From the NCBI GenBank assembly GCA_030697525.1, contig JAUYPW010000014.1:1-40118 (forward strand): a DNA stretch of 40,118 bases, in the 5' to 3' direction. The notes beneath the pieces were generated by a model. That model ran no database searches. It was not told where the DNA came from and saw nothing but the letters and a program-made list of their open reading frames with translations. Positions 22,445 through 30,216 of this stretch are shown here, in pieces. The stretch is from a bacterium (GTDB lineage: Bacteria; Patescibacteriota; Minisyncoccia; Sungbacterales; HO2-52-23). Each line of letters starts with the position of its first letter. Positions within the stretch are counted from its first letter, which is position 1. Made by a program: the position numbers and the translations under genes.

Positions 22445-23371
22445 TTATTTATTACTTTTAATTGGCAAACTAAACCAAAAGGTGCTTCCTTTTCCGTCTT
22501 CGGACCGAAAACCAATTTGTCCGCCGGACAGGTCTATAATTTGTTTGGCAATATATAACCCGAGTCCCGAGCCATAAGTTTGGACACCCACAGCCTCATC
22601 GGATCTGAAAAATTTCTGAAACATATATTTTTGTTTTTCCCGGGCAATCCCTATGCCCTCGTCTTTGATGCTCCAGACAAGATATGAATCTTCTGGCTCA
22701 ATTCTGATTATAATGTCTCCGGCGCCTTGTGTATAGCGGATAGCGTTGTCTATAAGATTGTGGATCGCCAACGTTATTCTTTCCTTATCCGCAAAAACAA
22801 TTGGCGTTTCCATGGTCCCCTCAAAACTTATAGTGATATTAGACGCTTCAGCATACTTTGGAAAAATCCTCAAAATTTCTTTGGTGAGAATACTTAACGA
22901 AAAGTTTTCTTTTTTTAGTTTAAAACTTCCCGATTCTAAACGGTTTATTTCCAGCAAAGAATCGGCTAAACGGATCATATATTCCGAAGAATTGCGGAGA
23001 GTATATAGAAAATTCTCAACCGACTCATAAACTGGAATTTTGCCGAGGCGATGTTCCAGCATATCCAAGGTCCATTTGAAAATGGCCAGAGGAGAACGAA
23101 GTTGATGGGAAATAATATATATAAATTCGGATTTCAGGCGGTTGGCTTCGGAAACCCGGTTAAAACTGTTTATGATTATATTCCCAATTACAAATATAAA
23201 AGCGGCAACGCCCATAACTATAAGCGCCGCGATTTGCGGCTCATCCGCGCGACTGGAGGCTAATACATAGGTGGCGATCATGGCCACAATAGTGACTATA
23301 CCCATGACCATAAAAAGAAACGGCGGACATTGCCACAAACTTAATCCGGCCTTTTTGCACTCTTGGAACAT
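22445..23371 (-). CDS. Histidine kinase with two membrane helices
   Basis: A 308-residue kinase. Two membrane helices lie at about 18-38 and 47-69 with a very short outer loop (ASSRADEPQ). Phosphoacceptor H89 is in YIISHQLRSPLAIFKW. HATPase_c motifs are N box (IHNLIDNAIRYTQGAG), G1 (IKDEGIGIARE) and G2 (YGSGLGLYIAKQIIDLSGG). The SHQLRSPLA box is very close to that of the second kinase (AHQLRTPLS), so the two may be related duplicates or phosphorylate the same receivers. It is the first gene of the signalling cluster and divergent from nusA. Confidence 0.95.
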   Translation of the reverse strand: MFQECKKAGLSLWQCPPFLFMVMGIVTIVAMIATYVLASSRADEPQIAALIVMGVAAFIFVIGNIIINSFNRVSEANRLKSEFIYIISHQLRSPLAIFKWTLDMLEHRLGKIPVYESVENFLYTLRNSSEYMIRLADSLLEINRLESGSFKLKKENFSLSILTKEILRIFPKYAEASNITISFEGTMETPIVFADKERITLAIHNLIDNAIRYTQGAGDIIIRIEPEDSYLVWSIKDEGIGIAREKQKYMFQKFFRSDEAVGVQTYGSGLGLYIAKQIIDLSGGQIGFRSEDGKGSTFWFSLPIKSNK

Positions 23372-23415
23372 AAGTTAATTATATGATTACATATAATTTA
23401 TCATTCGCTCGTTTA

Positions 23416-23424
23416 ATTATAGCA
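23416..23424 (-). promoter_or_regulatory. Extended -10 promoter of the kinase-FIST-receiver cluster
   Basis: On the minus strand, TGC directly precedes TATAAT (23421 to 23416), with no good -35. The predicted start is near 23409, 38 bases before the kinase ATG. It overlaps the upstream flank of the divergent nusA promoter, so the two could interfere. Confidence 0.55.
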
Positions 23425-23427
23425 TAG

Positions 23428-23455
23428 TTGACAACTTATCGTCAGGTAGTATAAT
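23428..23455 (+). promoter_or_regulatory. Consensus promoter of nusA
   Basis: TTGACA (23428-23433), 16-base spacer, TATAAT (23450-23455); both boxes match the consensus perfectly. The predicted start near 23462 gives a 48-base leader that contains the terminator-like hairpin described next. Confidence 0.85.
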
Positions 23456-23479
23456 AAGCTTATTACTGATTTTAATTCT

Positions 23480-23503
23480 GGTCCGTGGAAACGGACCTTT
23501 TTT
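23480..23503 (+). terminator. Terminator-like hairpin in the nusA leader (putative attenuator)
   Basis: GGTCCGT (23480-23486), loop GGAA, ACGGACC (23491-23497), then six T (23498-23503). The run of T ends six bases before the nusA ATG at 23510. No plus-strand gene lies upstream within the intergenic region, so this is not the end of another transcript; it lies between the nusA promoter and its start codon. It fits a NusA-responsive termination site for autoregulation (inference). Confidence 0.75.
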
Positions 23504-23509
23504 AACAAA

Positions 23510-24763
23510 ATGGATCTAAAATCATTCAGTCAGGCTATCCAGCAGATAGCCGATGAAAAAGGAATACCCAAAGAAAAAATATTCGAGACCATCGAGCTGG
23601 CTTTGGCTGCCGCTTATAAGAGGGATTACGGACACCGAGGACAGATAGTTCGGGCCAAGATGAACCCGGAAACGGCCAAAGTTACCATGACACAGATAAA
23701 AATCGTGGTAGATGAAACCATGATAAAATCCGAAGAAGAGGTGCTGGCAGAAGAAGAGGAAAGAGCTAAGCGCCAAGAGGAAGTCATGACCGGCAAAACA
23801 CCTGAAGAAAATCAGAGGTCGCGTCAAGAAGAGTACGAAGAATACGAGGAAGGAGAAAAAAGGGTTCGATTCAACCCGGAGAAACATCTAATGCTTGAGG
23901 ATGCTAGAAAAACAAAATCAGATGTAAAACCAGGAGATGAGCTTGAATTCCCCCTTGAATACCATGAGGAATACGGACGCATTGCGGCTCAGACCGCCAA
24001 ACAAGTCATAATCCAGCGAATACGAGAAATTGAAAGAGATACGGTTTTTGACGAATTTAAAAATAAAGAAGGAGAGGTGTTAAGCGGTATTGTGCAAAGA
24101 GTAGAGGGAAGGAACGTGTTTGTTGATCTCGGCCGATCTGTCGGCATGCTCCCACCTGAGGAACAAATACCGCGGGAGGGATATCAAATCGGAGAACGAA
24201 TAAAATGTGTCGTGATTTTGGTTGAGAAAAACCCCAGAGGACCGGGTATCTTTTTGTCCCGCTCCCACCCCAGACTATTGCGTAAACTTTTTGAAATTGA
24301 AGTGCCGGAGATTGCCGCCGGCACAGTGGAGATAAAATCGGTAGCCAGAGAAGCCGGTTCACGCTCCAAGGTGGCCGTTACATCACATGAGAAAGGAATT
24401 GATCCGGTAGGATCTTTGGTCGGCCAAAAGGGAGTACGAGTATCTACGGTGATCAACGAACTCGGAGGAGAAAAGATCGACGTGATTGAATGGTCAGACA
24501 AACCTTCAGAATTTATAGCGCATGCCATATCCCCAGCCAAAGCCATAGAAGTTGAAATAAATGAAAACCACCGAGAAGCAAGAGTTATAGTCCCCAGCGA
24601 ACAATTATCTTTAGCCATAGGAAAGGGCGGACAAAACGTGCGTCTAGCCGCTAAATTGACGGGCTGGAAAATAGATGTTAGAGCAAAGGGGGAAACTAGT
24701 CCCGCAGAGAAAGCTGGCACTACCGAAGAAACAACTAGTCCATCAATTGAAGATAGTAACTAA
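23510..24763 (+). CDS. nusA: Transcription termination/antitermination protein NusA
   Basis: RNA polymerase-associated factor for pausing and termination. The 417-residue protein has the N-terminal polymerase-binding domain (1-66, KIFETIELALAAAYKRDYG), which is split by an acidic, Glu-rich insertion at about 72-137 (EEEVLAEEEERAKRQEE, EEYEEYEEGEKRVRFNPEKHL), then S1 (about 188-252, LSGIVQRVEGRNVFVDLG), KH1 (about 285-335, VGQKGVRVSTVINELGGEKIDVIEW) and KH2 (about 345-395, LAIGKGGQNVRLAAKLTGWKIDV). It lacks the C-terminal acidic repeats of proteobacteria. The ATG has no SD and directly follows the leader hairpin. hppA starts 11 bases downstream. Confidence 0.96.
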   Translation: MDLKSFSQAIQQIADEKGIPKEKIFETIELALAAAYKRDYGHRGQIVRAKMNPETAKVTMTQIKIVVDETMIKSEEEVLAEEEERAKRQEEVMTGKTPEENQRSRQEEYEEYEEGEKRVRFNPEKHLMLEDARKTKSDVKPGDELEFPLEYHEEYGRIAAQTAKQVIIQRIREIERDTVFDEFKNKEGEVLSGIVQRVEGRNVFVDLGRSVGMLPPEEQIPREGYQIGERIKCVVILVEKNPRGPGIFLSRSHPRLLRKLFEIEVPEIAAGTVEIKSVAREAGSRSKVAVTSHEKGIDPVGSLVGQKGVRVSTVINELGGEKIDVIEWSDKPSEFIAHAISPAKAIEVEINENHREARVIVPSEQLSLAIGKGGQNVRLAAKLTGWKIDVRAKGETSPAEKAGTTEETTSPSIEDSN

Positions 24764-24773
24764 ATAACCAATT

Positions 24774-26765
24774 ATGATCTTATTTCCAATTATCACCTCG
24801 ATACTTTCTATAATATTCGCCCTTGTTTTGGTTTATTTCATAAGACGTTACCCGGCGGGACATGGTAAACAGCTTTTGATATGGCAGGCCATAAAAGACG
24901 GTTCTAAGGCATACTTGAGGAGGCAAAACCGTACGGTTGCCATTGTGGCTTTTGTGCTGACAATCTTTTTGTGGATTGTCTTTGACATTACCACTGCCGC
25001 CGGTTTCCTGGTTGGCGCCATCGCCTCCGCTTTGGCAGGGTACCTTGGCATGACCACGGCTGTAGACACCAATGTACGAACAACCGAAGCTGCCAAAAAC
25101 GGACTTTCTAGAGCCTTCAGGGTATCTTTTCTGGGAGGTTCGGTAACCGGTTTTCTGGTCGTAGGACTGGCTCTTTTGTCGGTGAGTTTGTTTTATTACA
25201 TAACGCAAGATATCAATTCACTTGTTGGACTTGCTTTCGGAAGCTCGCTTATTTCTATCTTCGCTCGTCTGGGGGGAGGTATTTTTACCAAAGGGGCAGA
25301 CGTCGGAGCAGATTTGGTGGGAAAACTTGAAGCTGGTATTCCGGAGGATGACCCAAGAAATCCAGCCGTAATAGCTGACAATGTCGGAGACAATGTTGGT
25401 GATTGCGCGGGCATGGCCGCGGATCTTTTTGAAACCTATGCGGTAACAGCCATCGCCGCCATGCTTTTGGGGTCTTTGCTTTTTCCAGGAAATCAGACTT
25501 TGATTTTGCTGCCGCTTATTATAGGCGGAGTGGCCATCATAGCTTCGGTTTTGGGCAGTTTCGTGGTGAGAATAAAAGAAAAAGCCGGATCAACAAATAT
25601 CATGGGCGGGCTTTATAAAGGACTAATAGTCTCTTCAGTGGCCACCCTTTTAATTCTCTGGCCAATTTTTGCCAGCATATTAGAAGGAAGTTTGTTTAAA
25701 TCTTATTTCCTATCTTCAGTTGTCGGCATCTTGGTAACCGCATTTATCGTCATATTCACTGAATATTACACTTCCAAAAAATTCCGCCCCGTACAGGCGA
25801 TTGCCAGATCCTCCCTCACCGGACACGGAACAAATATAATCATGGGGCTGGCTTACTCTATGGAATCAACCGCTCTTCCCATACTTGCAATTTCGGCCGG
25901 AATACTTGCCGCTTTTTTACTTGGAGGACTTTATGGTGTTGCCCTGGCGGCCATGACCATGCTTGCCATGGCGGGTATAATCGTAGCCATAGATTCGTTT
26001 GGACCTATAACCGACAATGCCGGAGGAATTGCCGAGATGTCCGGACTTTCCGAAGAAGTGCGAAATGTAACCGACCAACTGGATGCTGTAGGAAATACAA
26101 CCAAAGCCGTCACCAAAGGATACGCCATAGCCTCCGCGGGACTTGCGGCCATAGTGCTTTTTGCTTCCTATACAGAAGAGCTTAGAAACTTTGGTAAGGC
26201 TGTTGTTTTCAACATCTCTGATCCTTACGTGCTGGTCGGTCTCTTTGTGGGCGGCATGATGCCTTATCTTTTTGGCTCTATTGGCATGAGAGCTGTCGGC
26301 AAAGCCGCGCAAAGCGTGGTGGAGGAAGTGCGCCGTCAATTTAAAGAAATACCAGGGATCATGGAGGGAACAGCCCTGCCGCAATACGATAAAGCCGTAG
26401 ATATAGTCACCAAAGCGGCCATAAGACAGATGATTTTACCAGCCTTAATACCGATTGTAATTCCGATTCTGCTTGTGCTGGTTTTGGGTTCAAATGCCGC
26501 TTTGGGTCTGGGAGGACTTCTGGTGGGTTCAATAATCACCGGACTTTTTATGGCAATTTCCATGACTTCGGGAGGCGCGGCTTGGGACAATGCCAAGAAA
26601 TATATTGAGGAAGGCAACTACGGTGGCAAAAAATCTTTTGCCCATCAGGCGGCAGTTACCGGAGATACGGTTGGTGATCCGTACAAAGATACGGTAGGAC
26701 CGGCTATAAATCCTATGATAAAGATAGTCAATATTGTGGCGCTATTGATTGCGAGATTGCTTTAA
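24774..26765 (+). CDS. hppA: Membrane-bound proton-translocating pyrophosphatase
   Basis: Ion pump that uses PPi hydrolysis to export protons. The 663-residue protein is a full-length polytopic family member with about 16 helices. The PPi-binding block is [14 protein letters not shown] with [24 protein letters not shown] (about 180-215), and the C-terminal block has [18 protein letters not shown]. The determinant of K+ dependence reads [13 protein letters not shown]; the lysine and threonine there mark K+-independent enzymes. It is co-transcribed with nusA (11-base gap) and has no SD. With PPK2 and no PPi-consuming glycolytic enzyme seen, it points to energy recovery from PPi in a small genome. 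The repeat element B follows. Confidence 0.97.
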   Translation: MILFPIITSILSIIFALVLVYFIRRYPAGHGKQLLIWQAIKDGSKAYLRRQNRTVAIVAFVLTIFLWIVFDITTAAGFLVGAIASALAGYLGMTTAVDTNVRTTEAAKNGLSRAFRVSFLGGSVTGFLVVGLALLSVSLFYYITQDINSLVGLAFGSSLISIFARLGGGIFTKGADVGADLVGKLEAGIPEDDPRNPAVIADNVGDNVGDCAGMAADLFETYAVTAIAAMLLGSLLFPGNQTLILLPLIIGGVAIIASVLGSFVVRIKEKAGSTNIMGGLYKGLIVSSVATLLILWPIFASILEGSLFKSYFLSSVVGILVTAFIVIFTEYYTSKKFRPVQAIARSSLTGHGTNIIMGLAYSMESTALPILAISAGILAAFLLGGLYGVALAAMTMLAMAGIIVAIDSFGPITDNAGGIAEMSGLSEEVRNVTDQLDAVGNTTKAVTKGYAIASAGLAAIVLFASYTEELRNFGKAVVFNISDPYVLVGLFVGGMMPYLFGSIGMRAVGKAAQSVVEEVRRQFKEIPGIMEGTALPQYDKAVDIVTKAAIRQMILPALIPIVIPILLVLVLGSNAALGLGGLLVGSIITGLFMAISMTSGGAAWDNAKKYIEEGNYGGKKSFAHQAAVTGDTVGDPYKDTVGPAINPMIKIVNIVALLIARLL

Positions 26766-26773
26766 TCTGTGCT

Positions 26774-26931
26774 GTCGCAGGTCTCGGCCACACCCCTCGG
26801 AGACACGCAAAAATTTCCCAGCGAGAAATTTTTCTCAGGATTCGCCTCGCTCGTCCCGCTATTAGCGAGACACCCTGCCCGCTCGGCTCATCATGGTCTC
26901 CTCAAGGTATGGCCGAGACCGCTATTTCCAG
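26774..26931 (-). repeat. Long palindromic repeat element B (inverted copy of A)
   Basis: A 158-bp element between the converging hppA and the membrane-protein gene. Read on the minus strand, its two flanks match element A (16907-17081) almost base for base (for example GGCCATACCTTGAGGAGACC and TTTTTGCGTGTCTCCGAG). The central hairpin is different in sequence (GTCTCGCTA and TAGCGGGAC) yet still forms a stem. A and B therefore share arms and retain a stem-loop in the middle. They lie in opposite orientation about 9.7 kb apart. Confidence 0.85.
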
Positions 26932-26939
26932 CATATTAA

Positions 26940-26965
26940 AACCACTCATTCCGAGTGGTTTATTT
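26940..26965. terminator. Terminator after element B
   Basis: AACCACTC (26940-26947), five-base loop, GAGTGGTT (26953-26960), with T-rich flank on the plus strand. Its left arm overlaps the stop codon of the minus-strand gene (26946-26948). Confidence 0.6.
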
Positions 26966-27608
26966 CTTTTTCCAAAATAGCGCCTGATTTTACAAATTCG
27001 CCAAAACTTATCTCTATGGCGTTTTTATATGCATCGGGAGGGACGGTTATACCAGACGACAATTCTTGTTGAATTGCCGTTTGGGTGGGAATCATTTCAT
27101 AAATCGGAAACCCCCTTTCGTTCTTCCCCACCTTCAACACATATATTCTTGATCTTTCATTAAGGAGCTGGCGAGTCGGGGGAACTGTACCATACAACAC
27201 GCTTCCAAAATAACCCTCCATGGTTTCGTGCACCGCAGTTAAAAAAGCTACCTGCCAACCGCTATTAAAATTGGCAATCATTGCTCCTTTGGATTTTCTC
27301 AAGATTTCGCTTGCGTGAGGATTGAGAAAAATAAACAGGGAGCCAAGAATAGGAACCTTTTTATGCAACCAATTAAGCCGTTTGAGGCTTAGCAGTTTCG
27401 TCTCGGTTAAGAAACCTATAAGATAAAATATGCCGATGGAAAATAAAAACCCTAAAACGTGAAAATCCCTCTGCCACAGTTTCTGCCATAGATGCTCATT
27501 CCAAAAATTGTCAAACTGGGAAACAGTAAAAATTACTATCTGGATGGGTAAATATATCAGAACAACCTGTATCAGGCCTTTTAAAACCCTCCATGTGTGT
27601 TTGCTCAT
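26946..27608 (-). CDS. Predicted two-helix membrane protein, unknown function
   Basis: A 220-residue protein from the ATG at 27608, set by a strong AGGAGGT site; an in-frame GTG six bases earlier lies within that site. Two membrane helices lie at about 10-33 and 50-68, followed by a long cytoplasmic or outer domain (KKVPILGSLFIFLNPHA, NFNSGWQVAFLTAVHETMEGYFGSVLYGTVPPTRQL, ITVPPDAYKNAIEISFGEF). The topology and the SGW-VAFLT and VPP segments faintly resemble DUF502 membrane proteins, but I do not claim membership. It diverges from tig and converges on hppA. Confidence 0.75.
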   Translation of the reverse strand: MSKHTWRVLKGLIQVVLIYLPIQIVIFTVSQFDNFWNEHLWQKLWQRDFHVLGFLFSIGIFYLIGFLTETKLLSLKRLNWLHKKVPILGSLFIFLNPHASEILRKSKGAMIANFNSGWQVAFLTAVHETMEGYFGSVLYGTVPPTRQLLNERSRIYVLKVGKNERGFPIYEMIPTQTAIQQELSSGITVPPDAYKNAIEISFGEFVKSGAILEKEINHSE

Positions 27609-27620
27609 TCGCACCTCCTC

Positions 27621-27649
27621 TTTTCAAAAACCCGATTTTATGCTATCAT
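27621..27649 (+). promoter_or_regulatory. Predicted promoter of tig, leaderless spacing
   Basis: TTTTCA (27621-27626), 17-base spacer, TATCAT (27644-27649). The predicted start is 27656, one base before the ATG. The boxes are moderate matches. Confidence 0.45.
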
Positions 27650-27656
27650 CTTTATA

Positions 27657-28982
27657 ATGCAAAGTCAAGATCATAATTACGTTCTGAAAAATCTCCCGAA
27701 ATCCGAAATTGAATTGGAAATAAACATCCCGTTCTCCGAGCTTGAGCCACAAGTCAAAAGAGCGGCTATTTTGATTTCGGAAAAAATAAATATAGAAGGT
27801 TTTCGCAAAGGGAAAGCCCCGTATGAAATTATAAAAAACAAGGTTGGTGAGATGGCGATCTACGAAGAAGCTGCGGAACTTGCCGTAAGAAAAACTTATC
27901 CGGAAATTCTGGAGGAAATTTTCCAGAAAAACAAAACCGACGGAAAAGATTTTACACCCATCGGAAAACCAGAAATCACAATTACAAAAATTGCTCCGGG
28001 AAACGATTTGCAATACAAAGTTAAACTGGCTCTCCTGCCGGAAGTAAAATTAGGAGATTATAAAAACATTGCCGCGAAAACAAACAAAGATAAAAAGGAA
28101 GTTGTGGTAAGCGACGAAGAAATAGATAAAACTCTTCAATGGATTAGAGAATCAAGAGCGCCAGTGGTAACAGTTGATCGTCCGGCACAGAAAGAAGACT
28201 TGGTGGAGATAAATTTTGAGACCAGAGATAACGGGGTAAAGATAGCCGATGGAGACTCCAAAAACCATCCTCTCGTTTTGGGCAAGGGTAATTATCTGCC
28301 CGGTTTTGAAGATCATATAACCGGCATGAAGACAGGCGAGGAAAAAACTTTTAAAATCACTGCGCCTAAAGACTGGCATGATAAAAATTTGGCGGGAAAA
28401 GAGCTGGAGTTTAAAGTAAATTTAAAACTTGTTCAGGAAAGACGCTTGCCTGAACTTACGGATGATTTTGCCAAAAGTCTGGGTAAATTTGTTTCAATTG
28501 AAGAACTCAAAAAAAACATAGAGAGCGGCATGAGGCAGGAAAAAGAAGCCAAAGAAAAGCAGAGAATGCGAGTTTTGGCGATTGAGGAAATAGCCGAAGG
28601 TAGCAAAATGGATGTCCCGGATGTTTTAATAGAGAGGGAGCTGGACAAAATGCTGGCTGAACTTAAATCTGGTATAGAAAATATGGGTATGAGGTGGGAA
28701 GATTACTTGCTACAGATAAAGAAAAAACCGGAAGATTTGAGAAAAGACTGGAGAGCTGAAGCCGAAAAAAGAGTTAAGATAGCTTTGGTTTTAAGAGAGG
28801 TGGCCAAACAGGAGAATATAGAAATACCAGAAGACGAAATAAAAAATAAATCTGATGAATTTCTACGTCAATTCAAGACATCAAAGCAGGCGTCCCAAGA
28901 AATTGACCTCGAAGAATTGAGAAGCTATACTATGGGCATACTTAAAAACGAAAAGGTGTTTGAATTATTAGAAAAATCATAA
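27657..28982 (+). CDS. tig: Trigger factor (peptidyl-prolyl isomerase chaperone)
   Basis: Ribosome-associated folding chaperone. From MQSQDHNYVLKNLPKSEIEL it is 441 residues, normal for the family; the upstream in-frame ATG at 27597 overlaps the promoter and the divergent gene's leader. It has the ribosome-docking signature GFRKGKAP (about 48-55) in the N-terminal domain, an FKBP-type isomerase domain at about 165-250 (GKGNYLPGFEDHITGMKTGEEKTF) and the helical C-terminal arms (ELTDDFAKSLGKFVSIEELKKNIE to the end). clpP follows after 24 bases, the common tig-clpP order. No SD sequence. Confidence 0.95.
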   Translation: MQSQDHNYVLKNLPKSEIELEINIPFSELEPQVKRAAILISEKINIEGFRKGKAPYEIIKNKVGEMAIYEEAAELAVRKTYPEILEEIFQKNKTDGKDFTPIGKPEITITKIAPGNDLQYKVKLALLPEVKLGDYKNIAAKTNKDKKEVVVSDEEIDKTLQWIRESRAPVVTVDRPAQKEDLVEINFETRDNGVKIADGDSKNHPLVLGKGNYLPGFEDHITGMKTGEEKTFKITAPKDWHDKNLAGKELEFKVNLKLVQERRLPELTDDFAKSLGKFVSIEELKKNIESGMRQEKEAKEKQRMRVLAIEEIAEGSKMDVPDVLIERELDKMLAELKSGIENMGMRWEDYLLQIKKKPEDLRKDWRAEAEKRVKIALVLREVAKQENIEIPEDEIKNKSDEFLRQFKTSKQASQEIDLEELRSYTMGILKNEKVFELLEKS

Positions 28983-29006
28983 CCATGTATGTTGTCATAT
29001 AATTTT

Positions 29007-29618
29007 ATGGAAACACAAAATCAATATCTAATCCCGACGGTCATAGAAAAATCGCAGTTTGGCGAGCGGGCTTATGATATTTACTCAAGACTCCTAAAAG
29101 AGAGAATTGTGTTTTTGACCGGGACGATTATGGACCCAATGGCTAACACCATTATCGCTCAACTTCTTTTTCTTGAATCGGAAGACGATAAAAAAGATAT
29201 AAAACTTTATATAAACTCTCCCGGCGGATCGGTACCGGCCACTCTGGCAATTTATGACACCATGCAGTATGTGAAGCCGGATGTAAGCACAATTTGTATC
29301 GGTATGGCAGCCTCGGGCGCCGCCCTGCTTCTTTCCTCCGGAGCTAAAGGCAAGAGGTTTGCCCTCCCCAATTCGGAACTGCTAATCCACCAGGTGATGG
29401 CCGGGGGAATTGGAGGACAGGCCACCGAGATTGAGATTTCGGCCAAACATATTTTACGCCTAAAACAACGTTTGAATGAAATTATGTCTAAGCATACCGG
29501 AAAGCCCTTGGCGCAAATTGAAAAAGATACCGACCGAGACTTCTATATGGACACAAAAGAAGCCAAAGAGTACGGACTGATTGATGAGATTATAAAGAGG
29601 AAGAACAACACAAAATAA
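29007..29618 (+). CDS. clpP: ATP-dependent Clp protease proteolytic subunit
   Basis: Barrel-forming serine protease. From [34 protein letters not shown] it is 203 residues, normal length; the upstream in-frame ATG at 28989 adds six residues. The catalytic triad is S103 ([11 protein letters not shown]), H128 (LLIHQV) and D178 (TDRDFYM). The [16 protein letters not shown] oxyanion region is intact. The serine box has GMAASGA where most ClpP have GMAASMGA, a small deviation. Transcribed with tig or from a TATAAT at 28998-29003. A clpX gene is not in the window. Confidence 0.97.
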   Translation: METQNQYLIPTVIEKSQFGERAYDIYSRLLKERIVFLTGTIMDPMANTIIAQLLFLESEDDKKDIKLYINSPGGSVPATLAIYDTMQYVKPDVSTICIGMAASGAALLLSSGAKGKRFALPNSELLIHQVMAGGIGGQATEIEISAKHILRLKQRLNEIMSKHTGKPLAQIEKDTDRDFYMDTKEAKEYGLIDEIIKRKNNTK

Positions 29619-29653
29619 AAAATCCCCCGGCCTGCGCTGGGGGATTTTGTTTT
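29619..29653 (+). terminator. Terminator after clpP
   Basis: AAAATCCCCC (29619-29628), ten-base loop, GGGGGATTTT (29639-29648), followed by TGTTTTT. Confidence 0.85.
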
Positions 29654-29723
29654 TATTTCGAAGCAAGGCGAGCGAAATGAAAAACAGCAGTTTTTCATTT
29701 TCGAGCCGTAGCTAAGAAACAAA
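29649..29723. repeat. Palindromic intergenic element E
   Basis: A 75-bp imperfect hairpin: AAATGAAAAAC (29675-29685) pairs with its complement (29690-29700) around the loop AGCA, and the stem continues outward with bulges (AGC, GGC and TTT blocks). It lies after the clpP terminator, before the converging gene at 29738. Core sequence AAGGCGAGCG resembles the cores of elements A to D. Confidence 0.55.
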
Positions 29724-29737
29724 GGGTTTAATACCCT

Positions 29738-30211
29738 TTATTTTACAGAGGAACTGTCAGACTCTGTTTCGTATAGATCAAAAAAAATCTTTCTGGCGTT
29801 CTCTGGCAGCTGACTTACCTTGTCACGATATTTGGCGCGAAATATATCATAACCCGCAACCTTGCTGTATATCCATATTTTATTTGGATCAGGGCGCAAC
29901 AAATAGCGCTGGTCCCTTACCTTTTTATGACCCTTCTCGTTTCTTTCAATAGTAATCACCTGCTCAAGAGTGCCTTCTTTCCAATTAACGTCAAAGACAA
30001 CTATCTGGATCATCCAGTTGCCCTTATTGCTCGGTATAAATATCTTGCAGTATTTGGAAAAATGAAACTCTGATCCGTCTGAATCAATCATAACTTGCCA
30101 AGCGGAAGTCGTATCTTTTTTAGCTTCTCCGGCTAGGGTGTGGGAGTTTGAAAAAAATATCGCCAAAAACACGGCCGAAAATAAAAGACTTTTCAGAAGC
30201 AACTTTTTCAT
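29738..30211 (-). CDS. Small secreted hypothetical protein
   Basis: A 157-residue protein with a Sec signal peptide (MKKLLLKSLLFSAVFLAIFF then SNSHTLA, cleavage near A27). The mature part has WQVMIDSDGSEFHFSKYC, IFIPSNKGNWMIQIVVFDVNW and the C-terminal YRDKVSQLPENARKIFFDLYETE. One cysteine only. It starts five bases after the stop of the large upstream gene with an AAAGGAAG site, so both form one transcription unit. I recognise no family; partner of the 484-residue protein by context. Confidence 0.75.
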   Translation of the reverse strand: MKKLLLKSLLFSAVFLAIFFSNSHTLAGEAKKDTTSAWQVMIDSDGSEFHFSKYCKIFIPSNKGNWMIQIVVFDVNWKEGTLEQVITIERNEKGHKKVRDQRYLLRPDPNKIWIYSKVAGYDIFRAKYRDKVSQLPENARKIFFDLYETESDSSSVK

Positions 30212-30216
30212 CTTAA

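Noticed and set aside
23480-23503. The hairpin before nusA as a terminator for an upstream gene
   Set aside because: The gene upstream is on the other strand and the hairpin lies downstream of the nusA promoter, so it belongs to the nusA leader.
16907-26931. Composite transposon or insertion sequence bounded by elements A and B
   Set aside because: No transposase or target-site duplication is visible and the genes in between are ordinary core and signalling genes.
19421-28982. Recoded UGA (Gracilibacteria or SR1 type genetic code)
   Set aside because: TGA ends several genes at plausible places (comF, the double receiver, the membrane protein at 26946), and no conserved protein needs TGA read as an amino acid.
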